Source: Alphaproteobacteria bacterium | GTDB taxonomy: Bacteria > Pseudomonadota > Alphaproteobacteria > Thalassobaculales > Thalassobaculaceae | Reading direction: 5' to 3' | Length of the DNA stretch: 55,205 nt | NCBI GenBank assembly: GCA_013203465.1 | Contig: JABMNR010000032.1 | Location: 1-55,205 of the forward strand | Shown here: in pieces, positions 36,049 through 44,942 of the stretch | How the letters are laid out: every line of letters begins with the position of its first letter | Position numbering within the stretch: position 1 is the stretch's first letter | Program-made: the position numbers and the translations under genes | Notes under the pieces: generated by a model | Databases searched by the model: none | Told to the model about the DNA's origin: nothing | The model's input: only the letters and a program-made list of their open reading frames with translations

Positions 36049-36058
36049 TTGTATACAA
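36049..36058. promoter_or_regulatory. Palindrome TTGTATACAA, likely GntR-family operator
   Basis: A perfect 10-bp palindrome in the 189-bp gap between divergent gloA and the CoxL-type gene. It fits the TNGTNNNACNA operator pattern of FadR-subfamily GntR regulators, which often control catabolic genes. No GntR-type gene is in this window. Confidence 0.5.
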
Positions 36059-36128
36059 GGCGTTGGGCGTGACCGGTCCCGATCATCTAGCCTTATGATG
36101 TTCCGTTCCGGAGAACCAGGAGACCTCG

Positions 36129-38480
36129 ATGAACGACGCCGCCACCGACGCCAAGCTTGCCACCATGAAGTTCGGCATTGGCCAGCCGGTGCCGCGCACC
36201 GAGGATCCGACCCTGCTCACCGGACAAGGGCGTTACACCGACGACCTCGACGTCGAGGGACAGGCCTACGGCGTGCTGGTGCGCAGCGCCTATGCCCATG
36301 GTGTGCTGAACAGCATCGATATCCAGGACGCGCTGACGATGCCGGGGGTTCTCGGTATCTACACCGCCGAGGATCTGGCGGCGGCCGGCTTCGGCAACAT
36401 TAAGTGCGGCGTGCCGCTGAAGAACCGCGACGGCTCACCGATGCCGAACCCGACGCGGCCGGCGCTGGCTTCCGGCAAGGTGCGGTTTGTCGGCGATCCG
36501 GTGGCGATCGTCGTGGCCGAGACCTCGATGCAAGCGCGTGACGCGGCCGAGGCCGTCGTGCTGGACATCGATCCGCTGCTGGCGGTGACCGACGCCGAGG
36601 CTGCCGCCGCCTATGGTGCGCCGCTGCTCTACGACACCGTGCCGAACAATGTCATCCTCGACTACCATTACGGCGACAGCGACGCGGTGGCCAAAGCCTT
36701 CGCCGAGGCGGCGCACGTCACCTCCCTCGATATCGTCAACAACCGGATCGTGGTCTCGGCGATGGAGCCGCGCGCGGCGATTGCCGAGTTCGATGCGGCG
36801 CAGGACAAATGGACCCTTCACCTGGGCTGTCAGGGCGTGTTCGGGCTGCGCAATCTGCTGGCCAAGGACATCCTGCGGGTGCCGCCGGAGAAAGTGCGGG
36901 TGCTGACCGGCAATGTCGGCGGGTCGTTTGGCATGAAGGCGTTCGTTTATCCCGAGTATCCGGCGCTGTTTCATGCCGCCCGGACCCTTGGCCGGCCGGT
37001 CAAGTGGACGGCCGACCGCTCCGAGAGTTTTCTGTCGGACCAGGCCGGACGCGACCACAAGGTCAAGGCCGAGTTGGCGCTGGACGCCGACGGCCATTTT
37101 CTCGCCGTGCGGGTTACCGGTTTCGGTAACATGGGCGCCTATCTCTGTCAGGTCGGCCCGATGATGCCGACCCTCAACATCGTCAAGAACATGACCAGCC
37201 TCTACAAGGTGCCGGTGATGGAGGTGTCGACCCAATGCGTCTACACCAACACCAGTCCGGTCAGCGCCTATCGTGGTGCCGGCCGGCCGGAGGGTAACTA
37301 CTACATGGAGCGGTTGGTCGACACCGCCGCTCGCGGCATGGGGATCGACCGGACCGAGTTGCGCCGACGCAATCACATCCCGGCTTCCGCCATGCCCTAC
37401 ACCGCCAGCTCCGGCATGACCTATGACAGCGGCGAATTCACCGCCGTGTTGGACAAGGCGCTGACCTTCGCGGATTACGACGGCTTCGCCGCCCGCAAGG
37501 CCGAGAGCGCGGCGCGCGGCCTGCTGCTCGGCATTGGGATTGGCGACTATCTGGAGGTTACCGCGCCACCGCAGAACGAGATGGGCGGGCTGCGGTTCGA
37601 GGAGGACGGGACGGTCACCATCGTGACCGGTACTCTGGACTATGGCCAGGGGCATGCCGCGCCATTCGCCCAAGTGCTGCACACCAAGCTCGGCGTACCG
37701 TTCAACAAGGTCAGGCTGCTGCAGGGTGACAGCGATCAGTTGATCGCCGGCGGCGGCACCGGCGGGTCGAAGTCGATCATGGCCAGCGGTGCCGCGATCG
37801 TGCAGGCCAGCGACAAGGTGATCGAAAAGGGTAAGGCGATCGCCGGCCATCTGTTGGAAGCGGCGACGGTGGACATCGAATTCGCCGACGGCGCCTTCAC
37901 CGTCACCGGCACCGATCGGTCGATCGGCATCATGGAGATCGCCATGACGCTGCGCTCGGGCATCAGCTTGCCTGACGGCGTGCCAACGTCGCTGGACGTG
38001 AGCGAAGTGCTGGAGGGGCTGCCGTCGGCGTTTCCGAATGGGTGTCACGTCGCCGAGGTCGAGGTCGACCCGGAAACCGGGATGGTGCGGGTGGTGCGCT
38101 ACAACATGGTCAACGACTTCGGCACCGTGGTGAATCCGATGCTGGTCGCGGGCCAAGCCCATGGCGGCATCGTCCAGGGGATCGGCCAAGCGCTCATGGA
38201 ATCCTGCGCCTATGACACCGACGGCCAAGTGCTCACCGGCTCTTACATGGATTACGCCGTGCCGCGCGCGGCCGACGCGCCATTCTTCCAGCTCGATACC
38301 CATTCGGTGCCGGCGACCACCAATCCGCTTGGAGCGAAGGGGTGTGGCGAGGCTGGTTGCGCCGGCTCGCTCCCGGCGGTGATGAACGCGCTGGTCGATG
38401 CGTTGTCAGGCTTGGGTGTCACCCACATCAACATGCCGGCGACGCCGGAACGTGTGTGGTCGGTGATACAGGCGGCGTGA
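36129..38480 (+). CDS. Xanthine dehydrogenase/CoxL-family molybdopterin-binding subunit, copy 2
   Basis: 783 residues, full length for a molybdenum hydroxylase large subunit: LLTGQGRYTDDLDVEGQ, TGNVGGSFGMKAFVYPEYPA, AYRGAGRPEGNYYMERLVD, GTLDYGQGHAAPFAQ, GGGTGGSKSIMASG, and the catalytic glutamate E741 in GAKGCGE. Clearly a paralogue of the 12353 gene. As with that copy, no FAD-binding or 2Fe-2S subunit gene is adjacent. GGAG lies upstream of the ATG. A GntR-type palindrome 71 bp upstream suggests substrate-responsive control. The hydroxylated substrate is unknown. Confidence 0.9.
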   Translation: MNDAATDAKLATMKFGIGQPVPRTEDPTLLTGQGRYTDDLDVEGQAYGVLVRSAYAHGVLNSIDIQDALTMPGVLGIYTAEDLAAAGFGNIKCGVPLKNRDGSPMPNPTRPALASGKVRFVGDPVAIVVAETSMQARDAAEAVVLDIDPLLAVTDAEAAAAYGAPLLYDTVPNNVILDYHYGDSDAVAKAFAEAAHVTSLDIVNNRIVVSAMEPRAAIAEFDAAQDKWTLHLGCQGVFGLRNLLAKDILRVPPEKVRVLTGNVGGSFGMKAFVYPEYPALFHAARTLGRPVKWTADRSESFLSDQAGRDHKVKAELALDADGHFLAVRVTGFGNMGAYLCQVGPMMPTLNIVKNMTSLYKVPVMEVSTQCVYTNTSPVSAYRGAGRPEGNYYMERLVDTAARGMGIDRTELRRRNHIPASAMPYTASSGMTYDSGEFTAVLDKALTFADYDGFAARKAESAARGLLLGIGIGDYLEVTAPPQNEMGGLRFEEDGTVTIVTGTLDYGQGHAAPFAQVLHTKLGVPFNKVRLLQGDSDQLIAGGGTGGSKSIMASGAAIVQASDKVIEKGKAIAGHLLEAATVDIEFADGAFTVTGTDRSIGIMEIAMTLRSGISLPDGVPTSLDVSEVLEGLPSAFPNGCHVAEVEVDPETGMVRVVRYNMVNDFGTVVNPMLVAGQAHGGIVQGIGQALMESCAYDTDGQVLTGSYMDYAVPRAADAPFFQLDTHSVPATTNPLGAKGCGEAGCAGSLPAVMNALVDALSGLGVTHINMPATPERVWSVIQAA

Positions 38481-38603
38481 AAAAATCAAACCGCGTAGAC
38501 AATCTTCACCCAAAAACCGCAAGTGTTCAGCCTTTGTTAACTGGATTCGGCATAACTCGTGCATGGAACGGGGACATCACGCGTTGTGTTCGAGGACGGA
38601 GCA

Positions 38604-38726
38604 ATGAGCACTTTTACAACCCTGCTGACTCGATTGACCGAGGCCTGGACCGGCTGGCGCCATCGCGCCGCCTATCGCCCCGAGCGCCGCTACATGCGCG
38701 GTCGGATTTCTGGCGCGGGTCACTGA
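38604..38726 (+). CDS. Small basic protein, 40 residues
   Basis: A short frame with GGACGGAG just before its ATG encodes a 40-residue peptide beginning MSTFTTLLTRLTEAWTGW and continuing RHRAAYRPERRYMRGR. It is rich in arginine and tryptophan, with an N-terminal amphipathic helix. It recalls the short arginine-rich DUF1127/YjiS-type proteins common in alphaproteobacteria, but lacks their usual C-terminal LxDIG motif, so that link is weak. It stands alone between the CoxL-type gene and the SDR-fold gene. The ribosome site and the basic composition are the evidence for it; conservation would decide. Confidence 0.5.
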   Translation: MSTFTTLLTRLTEAWTGWRHRAAYRPERRYMRGRISGAGH

Positions 38727-38797
38727 GCGAATTTTTCGGCTTAACGCCTCCTGCCATGGCATTCTCCGGCTAATTGAATGGGTTGGGAGAGGAAGAC

Positions 38798-39580
38798 ATG
38801 CAGGTACGTCTCGATGGCCGTATAGCCTTGATCACCGGCGGCAGCCTCGGCATCGGCCGGGCGATCGCCGCGACGTTCGCCGAAAGCGGTGCTGGGGTCG
38901 CTCTCGTGGCCCGCCGTCAGGATGTGCTTGACGAGGCCGCGACGGCGATCCGTGCGGCGACCGGGGGCGAGGTGATTGCCATCGCCGCCGATGTCGCCAC
39001 CGCCAAGGGTTGCGAGCACGCGGTCGACCGGGCACAGGCGGTCCTTGGTCCCATCGACATCCTGGTGAACAACGCCGGCTCCTCCAAGCGCGGGCCGTTC
39101 GAGGAGCATGACGACGCGGTCTGGCAGGCCGACTTAGACCTTAAGCTGTTCGCCGCCATCCGGTTGTGCCGCCGGGTCATGCCGGAAATGCGGGAGCGCC
39201 GGTGGGGCCGGGTCATCAACATCCTGAACACCGGCGCCAAGGCGCCGCCGGGCCAGGGGGCGCCGACCGCCGTGACACGCGCCGCCGGCATGGCGCTGAC
39301 CAAGGCGTTGGCCAACGAGTACGCCCCGCACAACGTGCTGGTGAACGCGCTGCTGGTCGGCCGGATCGAGAGCGACCAATGGGTGCGCCGGCATGCCGAC
39401 GAAACCGGCGATCGGTCACTGGACGACTATTACGCCGAGATGGGACGGTCGATCCCCATGGGCCGCGTCGGCACCGCCGAGGAATTCGCCGCCATGGCAT
39501 GCCTTCTGGCATCCGATCGCGGCGGCTATGTCACCGGAACCGCCATCAACGTCGACGGTGGCCTGTGCCCGGTGGTTTGA
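38798..39580 (+). CDS. SDR-fold protein with Thr/Arg in place of catalytic Tyr/Lys
   Basis: 260 residues with a classical SDR layout: ALITGGSLGIGRAIA (nucleotide binding, 10-24), ILVNNAGSS (88-96), and a C-terminal GRVGTAEEFAAMACLLASDRGGYVTGTAINVDGG. The active-site region reads PTAVTRAAG, so YxxxK becomes T157-x-x-x-R161, and the serine position is Asn/Thr. Both key residues are missing, so standard hydride-transfer chemistry is doubtful although cofactor binding looks intact. GAGAGGA precedes the ATG at 38798. The EamA transporter gene follows 40 bp downstream and may be co-transcribed. Confidence 0.87.
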   Translation: MQVRLDGRIALITGGSLGIGRAIAATFAESGAGVALVARRQDVLDEAATAIRAATGGEVIAIAADVATAKGCEHAVDRAQAVLGPIDILVNNAGSSKRGPFEEHDDAVWQADLDLKLFAAIRLCRRVMPEMRERRWGRVINILNTGAKAPPGQGAPTAVTRAAGMALTKALANEYAPHNVLVNALLVGRIESDQWVRRHADETGDRSLDDYYAEMGRSIPMGRVGTAEEFAAMACLLASDRGGYVTGTAINVDGGLCPVV

Positions 39581-39620
39581 TGATCCTTCCGCCCTCGGGC
39601 TGGCTTGCTGGACCCGCCGC

Positions 39621-40517
39621 ATGACGCTGAGTGATTGGGGCCTCGATTTTGGGGAGCTGACCCCATTGGTCTTTGCGTTGATAGCGGCGTTTCTGTTCGC
39701 CGTCGGCTCGCAGTTTCAGAACATAGGGTTGGCGACGCTGGACAGCCGGAGCGGGACGGCGATCTCGATCTCGGCGTCGGCGGTCTATTTCTGGCTGCTG
39801 GCGCCATTTTTCATGGAACCGGGCTATTGGCTTGAGCCGGCGGTGCTGATCTTCGTGCTGATCGGGCTGTTCCGACCCGCCTTGTCGGCCAACCTGTCGG
39901 TCGCCGGCATGCGCTATCTCGGCCCAACCCTGTCCAGCACGCTTGCCGCCATCTCGCCGTTGTTCGGCACCGCGATGGGAATGTTGATCCTTGGCGAGGT
40001 GCTGACCTGGCCGCTGGCCATCGGCACCGCCGGTATCATTGGGGCGATCCTGCTGCTGTCCAAGCGCGGCAAGGTCAAGGTGGATTGGCCGATTTGGGCG
40101 CTCGGCCTGCCGATCGCGGCGGCGTTCCTGCGGTCGCTCGGCCACGTGTTGTCCAAGATCGCGATGGTCGACATCCCCGACCCGTATTTCGGCGGCCTGG
40201 TCGCGTTCACGGTCTCGGCAATCCTGATGGTCGGGACCAACAAGATCCGCCGGGTGCCGGTCACCATCAATTGGTCAAGCACCGGCCCTCGCTGGTTTGC
40301 CTTGGGCGGCATCACCCTCGGCACGGCGATCATCTTTCTGAACGGCGCTTTGCTGCGTGGCGACATCGTGGTGGTCGTGCCGATCATCGCCGCGTCGCCG
40401 ATCTTCACCTTGCTGCTGTCGATCGTGGTGTTTCGTCGCGAGACCCTGACGGCCCGCATCGTGGCGGCGGTGTTCATCGTGGTGCCGTCGGTGGCCGTCA
40501 TCGCGCTGGGGCGGTAG
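39621..40517 (+). CDS. EamA/DMT family transporter
   Basis: 298 residues with about ten hydrophobic helices arranged as two EamA repeats. The first ends with TLAAISPLFGTAMGMLILGEVLTWPLAIGTAGIIGAILL and the second with VVVVPIIAASPIFTLLLSIVVFRRETLTARIVAAVFIV, both matching the repeat's signature near helix 4/9. Such proteins move amino acids, nucleosides or drug-like metabolites across the inner membrane. The substrate is unknown. The ATG at 39621 is the only start that keeps the first helix terminal, with no strong ribosome site, consistent with read-through from the SDR-fold gene. Confidence 0.87.
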   Translation: MTLSDWGLDFGELTPLVFALIAAFLFAVGSQFQNIGLATLDSRSGTAISISASAVYFWLLAPFFMEPGYWLEPAVLIFVLIGLFRPALSANLSVAGMRYLGPTLSSTLAAISPLFGTAMGMLILGEVLTWPLAIGTAGIIGAILLLSKRGKVKVDWPIWALGLPIAAAFLRSLGHVLSKIAMVDIPDPYFGGLVAFTVSAILMVGTNKIRRVPVTINWSSTGPRWFALGGITLGTAIIFLNGALLRGDIVVVVPIIAASPIFTLLLSIVVFRRETLTARIVAAVFIVVPSVAVIALGR

Positions 40518-40536
40518 AAGCGGATTGGCTCGCTAC

Positions 40537-41277
40537 TCACGCCAGCTGTTTGAATTTCAACTCCCGTCCGCCGTTAGCGGTGCGCCGCGCGATCATCAGC
40601 GCCTCGGCTCTCTCAGCGCACGCATGCGGAATCTTGTCCGCCGCGCAGATTCGGATCTCGAACGACCGACGCGGTTCCTCGTCCTGCTCGACCAGTTGGG
40701 TGGCGTGGATGACGAATTGGTGGAAGATCAGCGCGTCACCAGGGCCGAGTATCGGGGTGAAGAGCATGTCGTCCGCTGGGCAGCCGAGGGCAGCCGCCAC
40801 TTCCTCGACGCTGAAGCGGATCTTCGGCCTGGTCACGCCGTCGTCCGCCGTCTCCAGGCGTGAGCGGCGCCAGGCATCGACCAGCGGTGCCACGTCGACG
40901 TCGGACTTGACCAAGGTTAGCCCCGGCGCGCGCTCGCCCACCCGATCGAACGGGATCCAGAAGTTGAAGACCAACGCGTCTTGGCCGAACACATTCGCGT
41001 CGAAATGCAGACCTAGATGGGTATCGCGCCGGTGTGGCTCGTGCGCGCGGTAGACACAAGCGCTGAGCAGCATGGCGTAGTCTCCACCGCCGACCAATTG
41101 GCGCGCGATTTCGTCGCCCTGGCTATCGGCGAACAGGCGGCACGTCGCCTCCACGATGTCCCGGCGGTCGGCCTGAAGCAGATGTTGTAAGTGGAACGTG
41201 TTGCGCCCGCCGTCGACACCGGTTCGCAGGCCCTCTTGGAACAGGTCAAAGAACTGGTTGAGCTTGGTGCTATCCAT
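40537..41277 (-). CDS. Phytanoyl-CoA dioxygenase-like Fe(II)/2-oxoglutarate oxygenase
   Basis: 246 residues with a double-stranded beta-helix pattern. The iron facial triad can be placed at H91 and D93 (GLHFDAN) and H191 (HQFVIHATQ), with an arginine in PRRSFEIRI for 2-oxoglutarate. PhyH-type enzymes hydroxylate lipids or small metabolites. The ATG at 41277 has GAGAG a few bases upstream; an in-frame ATG at 41310 is the alternative. Unlike phytanoyl-CoA hydroxylase itself it is short. It is convergent with the EamA gene (19-bp gap). Confidence 0.8.
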   Translation of the reverse strand: MDSTKLNQFFDLFQEGLRTGVDGGRNTFHLQHLLQADRRDIVEATCRLFADSQGDEIARQLVGGGDYAMLLSACVYRAHEPHRRDTHLGLHFDANVFGQDALVFNFWIPFDRVGERAPGLTLVKSDVDVAPLVDAWRRSRLETADDGVTRPKIRFSVEEVAAALGCPADDMLFTPILGPGDALIFHQFVIHATQLVEQDEEPRRSFEIRICAADKIPHACAERAEALMIARRTANGGRELKFKQLA

Positions 41278-41483
41278 GACGCTCTCGACAATGAGCGGCC
41301 AAGTGGGCATGGGCGGCGTATCCGGTCAGGTTGCACGAACGGCAGCTTAGGACGTTCGCGCGACGGAGGCGAGGCCGCCGCTGTTTGCGATCCGCCCGCG
41401 GCGGGCCGCACATCGAGGTTGCGTCGCGGCCGCAGGCGCAGTTCACTTGAGCGGCGGCGTAACCGAGAAAAAGGAGACCAGCG

Positions 41484-42080
41484 ATGGCTCGCGTGCGTGA
41501 TGTGGAAATCCACGAGGTGCCCGAGGATGTGCGGCCGGTCTATGAGCGGTTCGCCCGCGAATACGGTCCGTTTCTCAACCAAGTGAAGGTGTTCGCCCAC
41601 CGGCCGCCGGCCTTGAAACATATCATGGGGTTGTTGTTGGCGTTTGCCGATGAGGCGTTGTTGTCCAAGCGGTATCTGGAAATCGCGCTGGTCGTCGTCT
41701 CCAAGCTGAACGCGTGCGAATATTGCGTGATTCATCACGCCCCGCGTCTGGTCGAACAGGGTGTCGGCGCCGAAGCGGTTGAGCATATCCTGGACGACGT
41801 GGTGCCGGGGTTCGATGAGGTCGATCATCTGGTGCGCGACTACGCGGTCAAGGTGACGAACGACTTCCACCGCATCCGCGACAAGACTTTCGAGGATCTG
41901 CGCCGGCATTTCACCGAGGAACAGATCGTCGAGCTGACCTTGCGGATCGCGCTGTGCGGCTTCTTTAACCGCTTTAACGACACCCTGCAGATCGGGGTTG
42001 AGGATGGCGCGGTGGAGGACATGCTGTCTCACGGCGTGACCAAGGAGAGCCTGCCGAGCCATTCAGAGGCGGCGGAATAA
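41484..42080 (+). CDS. AhpD/carboxymuconolactone-decarboxylase-like protein
   Basis: 198 residues. The core SKRYLEIALVVVSKLNACEYCVIHHA carries the AhpD CxxC (C78, C81) with the following histidine, the redox and proton-relay site of alkylhydroperoxidase D-type proteins. The remainder is helical as in the family. AAGGAG lies seven bases before the ATG. It lies upstream of the FAH-family hydrolase gene, but a palindrome and 110 bp separate them, so the two may be independently controlled. A peroxidase or decarboxylase-like role is inference from the motif. Confidence 0.85.
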   Translation: MARVRDVEIHEVPEDVRPVYERFAREYGPFLNQVKVFAHRPPALKHIMGLLLAFADEALLSKRYLEIALVVVSKLNACEYCVIHHAPRLVEQGVGAEAVEHILDDVVPGFDEVDHLVRDYAVKVTNDFHRIRDKTFEDLRRHFTEEQIVELTLRIALCGFFNRFNDTLQIGVEDGAVEDMLSHGVTKESLPSHSEAAE

Positions 42081-42148
42081 CCGGCCCGCACGCGACGGTG
42101 GGCATGGGGGCTTGAAATCGCGGCGGGGCGGCGTCACAAAGGCGCGGT

Positions 42149-42166
42149 TGGTTTCATTTGAAACCA
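42149..42166. promoter_or_regulatory. 18-bp palindrome upstream of the FAH-family gene, likely operator
   Basis: TGGTTTC (42149-42155) and GAAACCA (42160-42166) are perfect inverted arms around ATTT. It sits 24 bp before the ATG at 42191, where a repressor would block transcription. Size and symmetry suit an IclR- or GntR-type dimer. No such regulator is in the window. Confidence 0.5.
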
Positions 42167-42190
42167 TTTGCCAAGATGGAGTACCGCACC

Positions 42191-43210
42191 ATGAAGCTCG
42201 CGACCCTGAAGGATGGCAGTCGGGATGGCCGGTTGCACGTGGTGTCCTCCGATTTGACCCGCGCGGTGCCCGCCAGCGGCGTGGCCAACACCCTGCAGCA
42301 GGCGTTGGATGATTGGATGTCGATGGAGCCTCGGCTGCGGGCGCTGTACGATCGCGTGGAAGCCGGCGCCGCCATCGAGGCACACCCGTTCGATCCGGCG
42401 GCGTGCGCCTCACCGTTGCCGCGCGCCTATCAATGGGCGGACGGCTCGGCCTACGTGAACCATGTGGAGTTGGTGCGCAAGGCACGCGGCGCCGAGCTGC
42501 CGGAGAGTTTCTGGGAAGACCCGCTGATGTATCAGGGCGGCTCGGACGCCTTTATCGGCCCCATGGACGACATCCCGGTCACCGATGAGCGCTACGGCAT
42601 CGACTTCGAGGGCGAGGTGGCGGTGGTGACCGACGACGTGCCGATGGGGATATCGGCCGAGGCGGCGGTCGGCCACATCACGTTGGTCATGCTGGTCAAC
42701 GACGTCAGCCTGCGCGGCCTGATCCCCGGCGAACTGGCCAAGGGGTTCGGCTTTTTTCACGGCAAGCCGCCGAGCGCGTTCTCGCCTGTAGCGGTCACGC
42801 CGGAGGCGCTGGGTGACGCCTGGGACGGCGGCAAGCTGCATCGGCCGCTGCTGTCGACCCTCAACGGGGCGCTGTTCGGCAAGCCGGAGGCCGGGGTCGA
42901 CATGACCTTTGATTTCGGCCGGCTGATCGCTCACGCCGCCAAGACCCGGCCGCTGTCGGCCGGCACCATCATCGGCTCCGGCACGGTGTCGAACAAGGAT
43001 TCGGGCGGTGGACCCGGCAAGCCGGTGGCGGATGGTGGCCTCGGCTACGCCTGCATCGCCGAAATCCGCATGATCGAGACCATCCGCGACGGCAAACCGA
43101 GCACGCCGTTCATGCGCTTCGGTGACCGCATCCGGATCGAGATGCTGGACGACGACGGCGCGTCGATCTTCGGCGCGATCGACCAGACGGTGGTCAAGGC
43201 CGGGGGCTGA
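42191..43210 (+). CDS. Fumarylacetoacetate hydrolase family protein
   Basis: 339 residues with the FAH fold: N-terminal MKLATLKDGSRDGRL, PLPRAYQWADGSAYVNHVELVRKARG, YQGGSDAFIGPMDDIP, and the metal-binding DFEGEVAVVTDDVPMG, then LVNDVSLRGL. C-terminal GTIIGSGTVSNKD is also conserved. It hydrolyses a C-C bond in a fumarylpyruvate- or fumarylacetoacetate-like acid using Mg or Ca. The ATG at 42191 has GGAG about nine bases upstream; 42176 is an alternative. The palindrome just upstream indicates dedicated control. Confidence 0.9.
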   Translation: MKLATLKDGSRDGRLHVVSSDLTRAVPASGVANTLQQALDDWMSMEPRLRALYDRVEAGAAIEAHPFDPAACASPLPRAYQWADGSAYVNHVELVRKARGAELPESFWEDPLMYQGGSDAFIGPMDDIPVTDERYGIDFEGEVAVVTDDVPMGISAEAAVGHITLVMLVNDVSLRGLIPGELAKGFGFFHGKPPSAFSPVAVTPEALGDAWDGGKLHRPLLSTLNGALFGKPEAGVDMTFDFGRLIAHAAKTRPLSAGTIIGSGTVSNKDSGGGPGKPVADGGLGYACIAEIRMIETIRDGKPSTPFMRFGDRIRIEMLDDDGASIFGAIDQTVVKAGG

Positions 43211-43215
43211 TCGTC

Positions 43216-44859
43216 TTATGCCGCTGTCGCCGCCTTGGCGTCTTGCAGCAGCAAATCGGCGCCCTTCTCGGCGACCATGATGGTGGCGGCGTTGGTGTTG
43301 CCGCTGACCAAGGTCGGCATGACCGAGGCGTCGATCACCCGCAACCCCTGGACCCCGTGCACCCGCAGTCGGTCATCGACCACGGCCATATTGTCGCTCG
43401 CCGGGCCCATCTTGGCGGTGCCGACGATGTGGTAGAGGGTCTGGCCGGTCTGGCGGGCGAAGGCCTCGAAATCGGCGTCGGTCACGCAGTCGGCCCCCGG
43501 CATCATCTCGGCGCTCCGGTAGGCGTCGAGCGGAGCCTGCTCGACGATCCGTCGGCCGATCTTCATGCCCTCGACGATGGCGGCCACATCGATCGGGTCG
43601 GTCATGAAATTGCCCTTGATCGTCGGTGGGGTGCGTGGGTCGGCGGCGGCGATGTGGATCCAGCCCTTGGATTCCGATCGCAAGGGACACACGGCGAGCG
43701 TCATGCCCGGTTGTTTCTCCAGCTTGCGGGTGGCGGCGTCGGCGTAGCTGGCGTGGGCCAGGTGGAACTGCACGTCCGGCGTCTCCAGCTCCGGCCGGGT
43801 CTTGATGAAGCCGAAGCCGACCCCGGCGCCGTAGGTGAGGATGCCGGTGCCGGCGACCGCCCAGCGCGCCGCTTCCTTCACCAGCGACAGCCCGCGCGTC
43901 ATCTCGTTGAGGGTGATCGGCTGCGACACTCGCCAGCGCAGCCGCGTGCCGTAATGGTCGCGGTAGTTCTCGCCGACGCCGGGCAGGGCGTGACGCACCG
44001 CGATACCGTGGCGTTTCAGCAGCTCGGGCTGGCCGATGCCGGACAGCTCCAGCAACTGCGGCGACTGCACCGCGCCCGCCGCCAGAATCACCTCGCCCCG
44101 GCCCGGGTGCCGACACCGCGCCTCGGTGGGCTGACCGTCGCGGGTGTAGGCGACGCCGACGGCCCGGGTTCCCTCGAACAGCACTCGGCCGGCGAAGGCG
44201 CGGGTCTCGACGGTGAGGTTCGGGCGGCTTTTGACCGGGTGCAGAAACGCCTTGGCCGTGCTCTGCCGCCGGCCTTTGTGGGCGGTGAGCTGGTAGTAGC
44301 CGAAGCCCGCTTGGTCGCCGTTGTTGTAGTCGGGGTTGCGCGGAAAGCCCGCCGTCTCGGCGGCGTCGATGAAGGCGTCGATGATCGCGTGCCGTTCGGT
44401 GGTCTCGGTCACTCGCAACGGGCCGTCGGTGCCGCGCGTGCCGTCACCGCCGGTCATATAGGTTTCCGACTTCTTGAAATACGGTAGCACCGAATCATAC
44501 GACCAGCCCCGGTTGCCCAATTGTGCCCAGGTGTCGTAGTCGAGCGGCTGGCCCCGGACGTACAGCAAGCCGTTGATCGAGGACGAGCCGCCGAGCGTCT
44601 TGCCGCGCGGGGTGGCGATCGCCCGGTTGCCGGAGCTTTCCTCCGGCTCGGTGGCGAAACCCCAGTTGTATTCCTTGCTGGTCAGCAGCTTGTAGAAGCC
44701 GACCGGCATCGGAATCCACGGGCTGTCATCCTTGCGCCCGGCCTCCAGCAGCAGCACGCGCGTCTCCGGGTCGGCGCTCAGCCGGTTGGCCAGCACGCAC
44801 CCGGCCGACCCGGCGCCGACGATGATGTAATCCCAGATTGCCTCGTCACTGCTCGCCAC
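43216..44859 (-). CDS. GMC oxidoreductase (choline-dehydrogenase-like), copy 1
   Basis: 547 residues. FAD-binding [20 protein letters not shown] lies near the N-terminus, [27 protein letters not shown] follows, and the active-site pair is the histidine in [13 protein letters not shown] and the asparagine in [10 protein letters not shown]. It oxidises a primary alcohol to the aldehyde. The start is a GTG at 44859 with GGGAG about nine bases upstream; the longer frame has no homology. The BaiN/YhiN-like gene stands 83 bp upstream and another GMC gene beyond that. The substrate is unknown, and choline is only one possibility. Confidence 0.9.
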   Translation of the reverse strand: MASSDEAIWDYIIVGAGSAGCVLANRLSADPETRVLLLEAGRKDDSPWIPMPVGFYKLLTSKEYNWGFATEPEESSGNRAIATPRGKTLGGSSSINGLLYVRGQPLDYDTWAQLGNRGWSYDSVLPYFKKSETYMTGGDGTRGTDGPLRVTETTERHAIIDAFIDAAETAGFPRNPDYNNGDQAGFGYYQLTAHKGRRQSTAKAFLHPVKSRPNLTVETRAFAGRVLFEGTRAVGVAYTRDGQPTEARCRHPGRGEVILAAGAVQSPQLLELSGIGQPELLKRHGIAVRHALPGVGENYRDHYGTRLRWRVSQPITLNEMTRGLSLVKEAARWAVAGTGILTYGAGVGFGFIKTRPELETPDVQFHLAHASYADAATRKLEKQPGMTLAVCPLRSESKGWIHIAAADPRTPPTIKGNFMTDPIDVAAIVEGMKIGRRIVEQAPLDAYRSAEMMPGADCVTDADFEAFARQTGQTLYHIVGTAKMGPASDNMAVVDDRLRVHGVQGLRVIDASVMPTLVSGNTNAATIMVAEKGADLLLQDAKAATAA

Positions 44860-44942
44860 GGTGCGTGTCTCCCGTCGTTGGTGTCGTCGGCGGGGAGTGT
44901 AGAGGCGGCAGGGGGCGGCCGGAAGCGGTTGCGTGAGCCGTT

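Noticed and set aside
36435-38303. 622-residue leftward open frame opposite the second CoxL-type gene
   Set aside because: Shadow frame without start signal or conserved motif.
43243-44487. 414-residue rightward open frame opposite the first GMC gene
   Set aside because: Antisense to a conserved enzyme; composition typical of GC-rich shadow frames.
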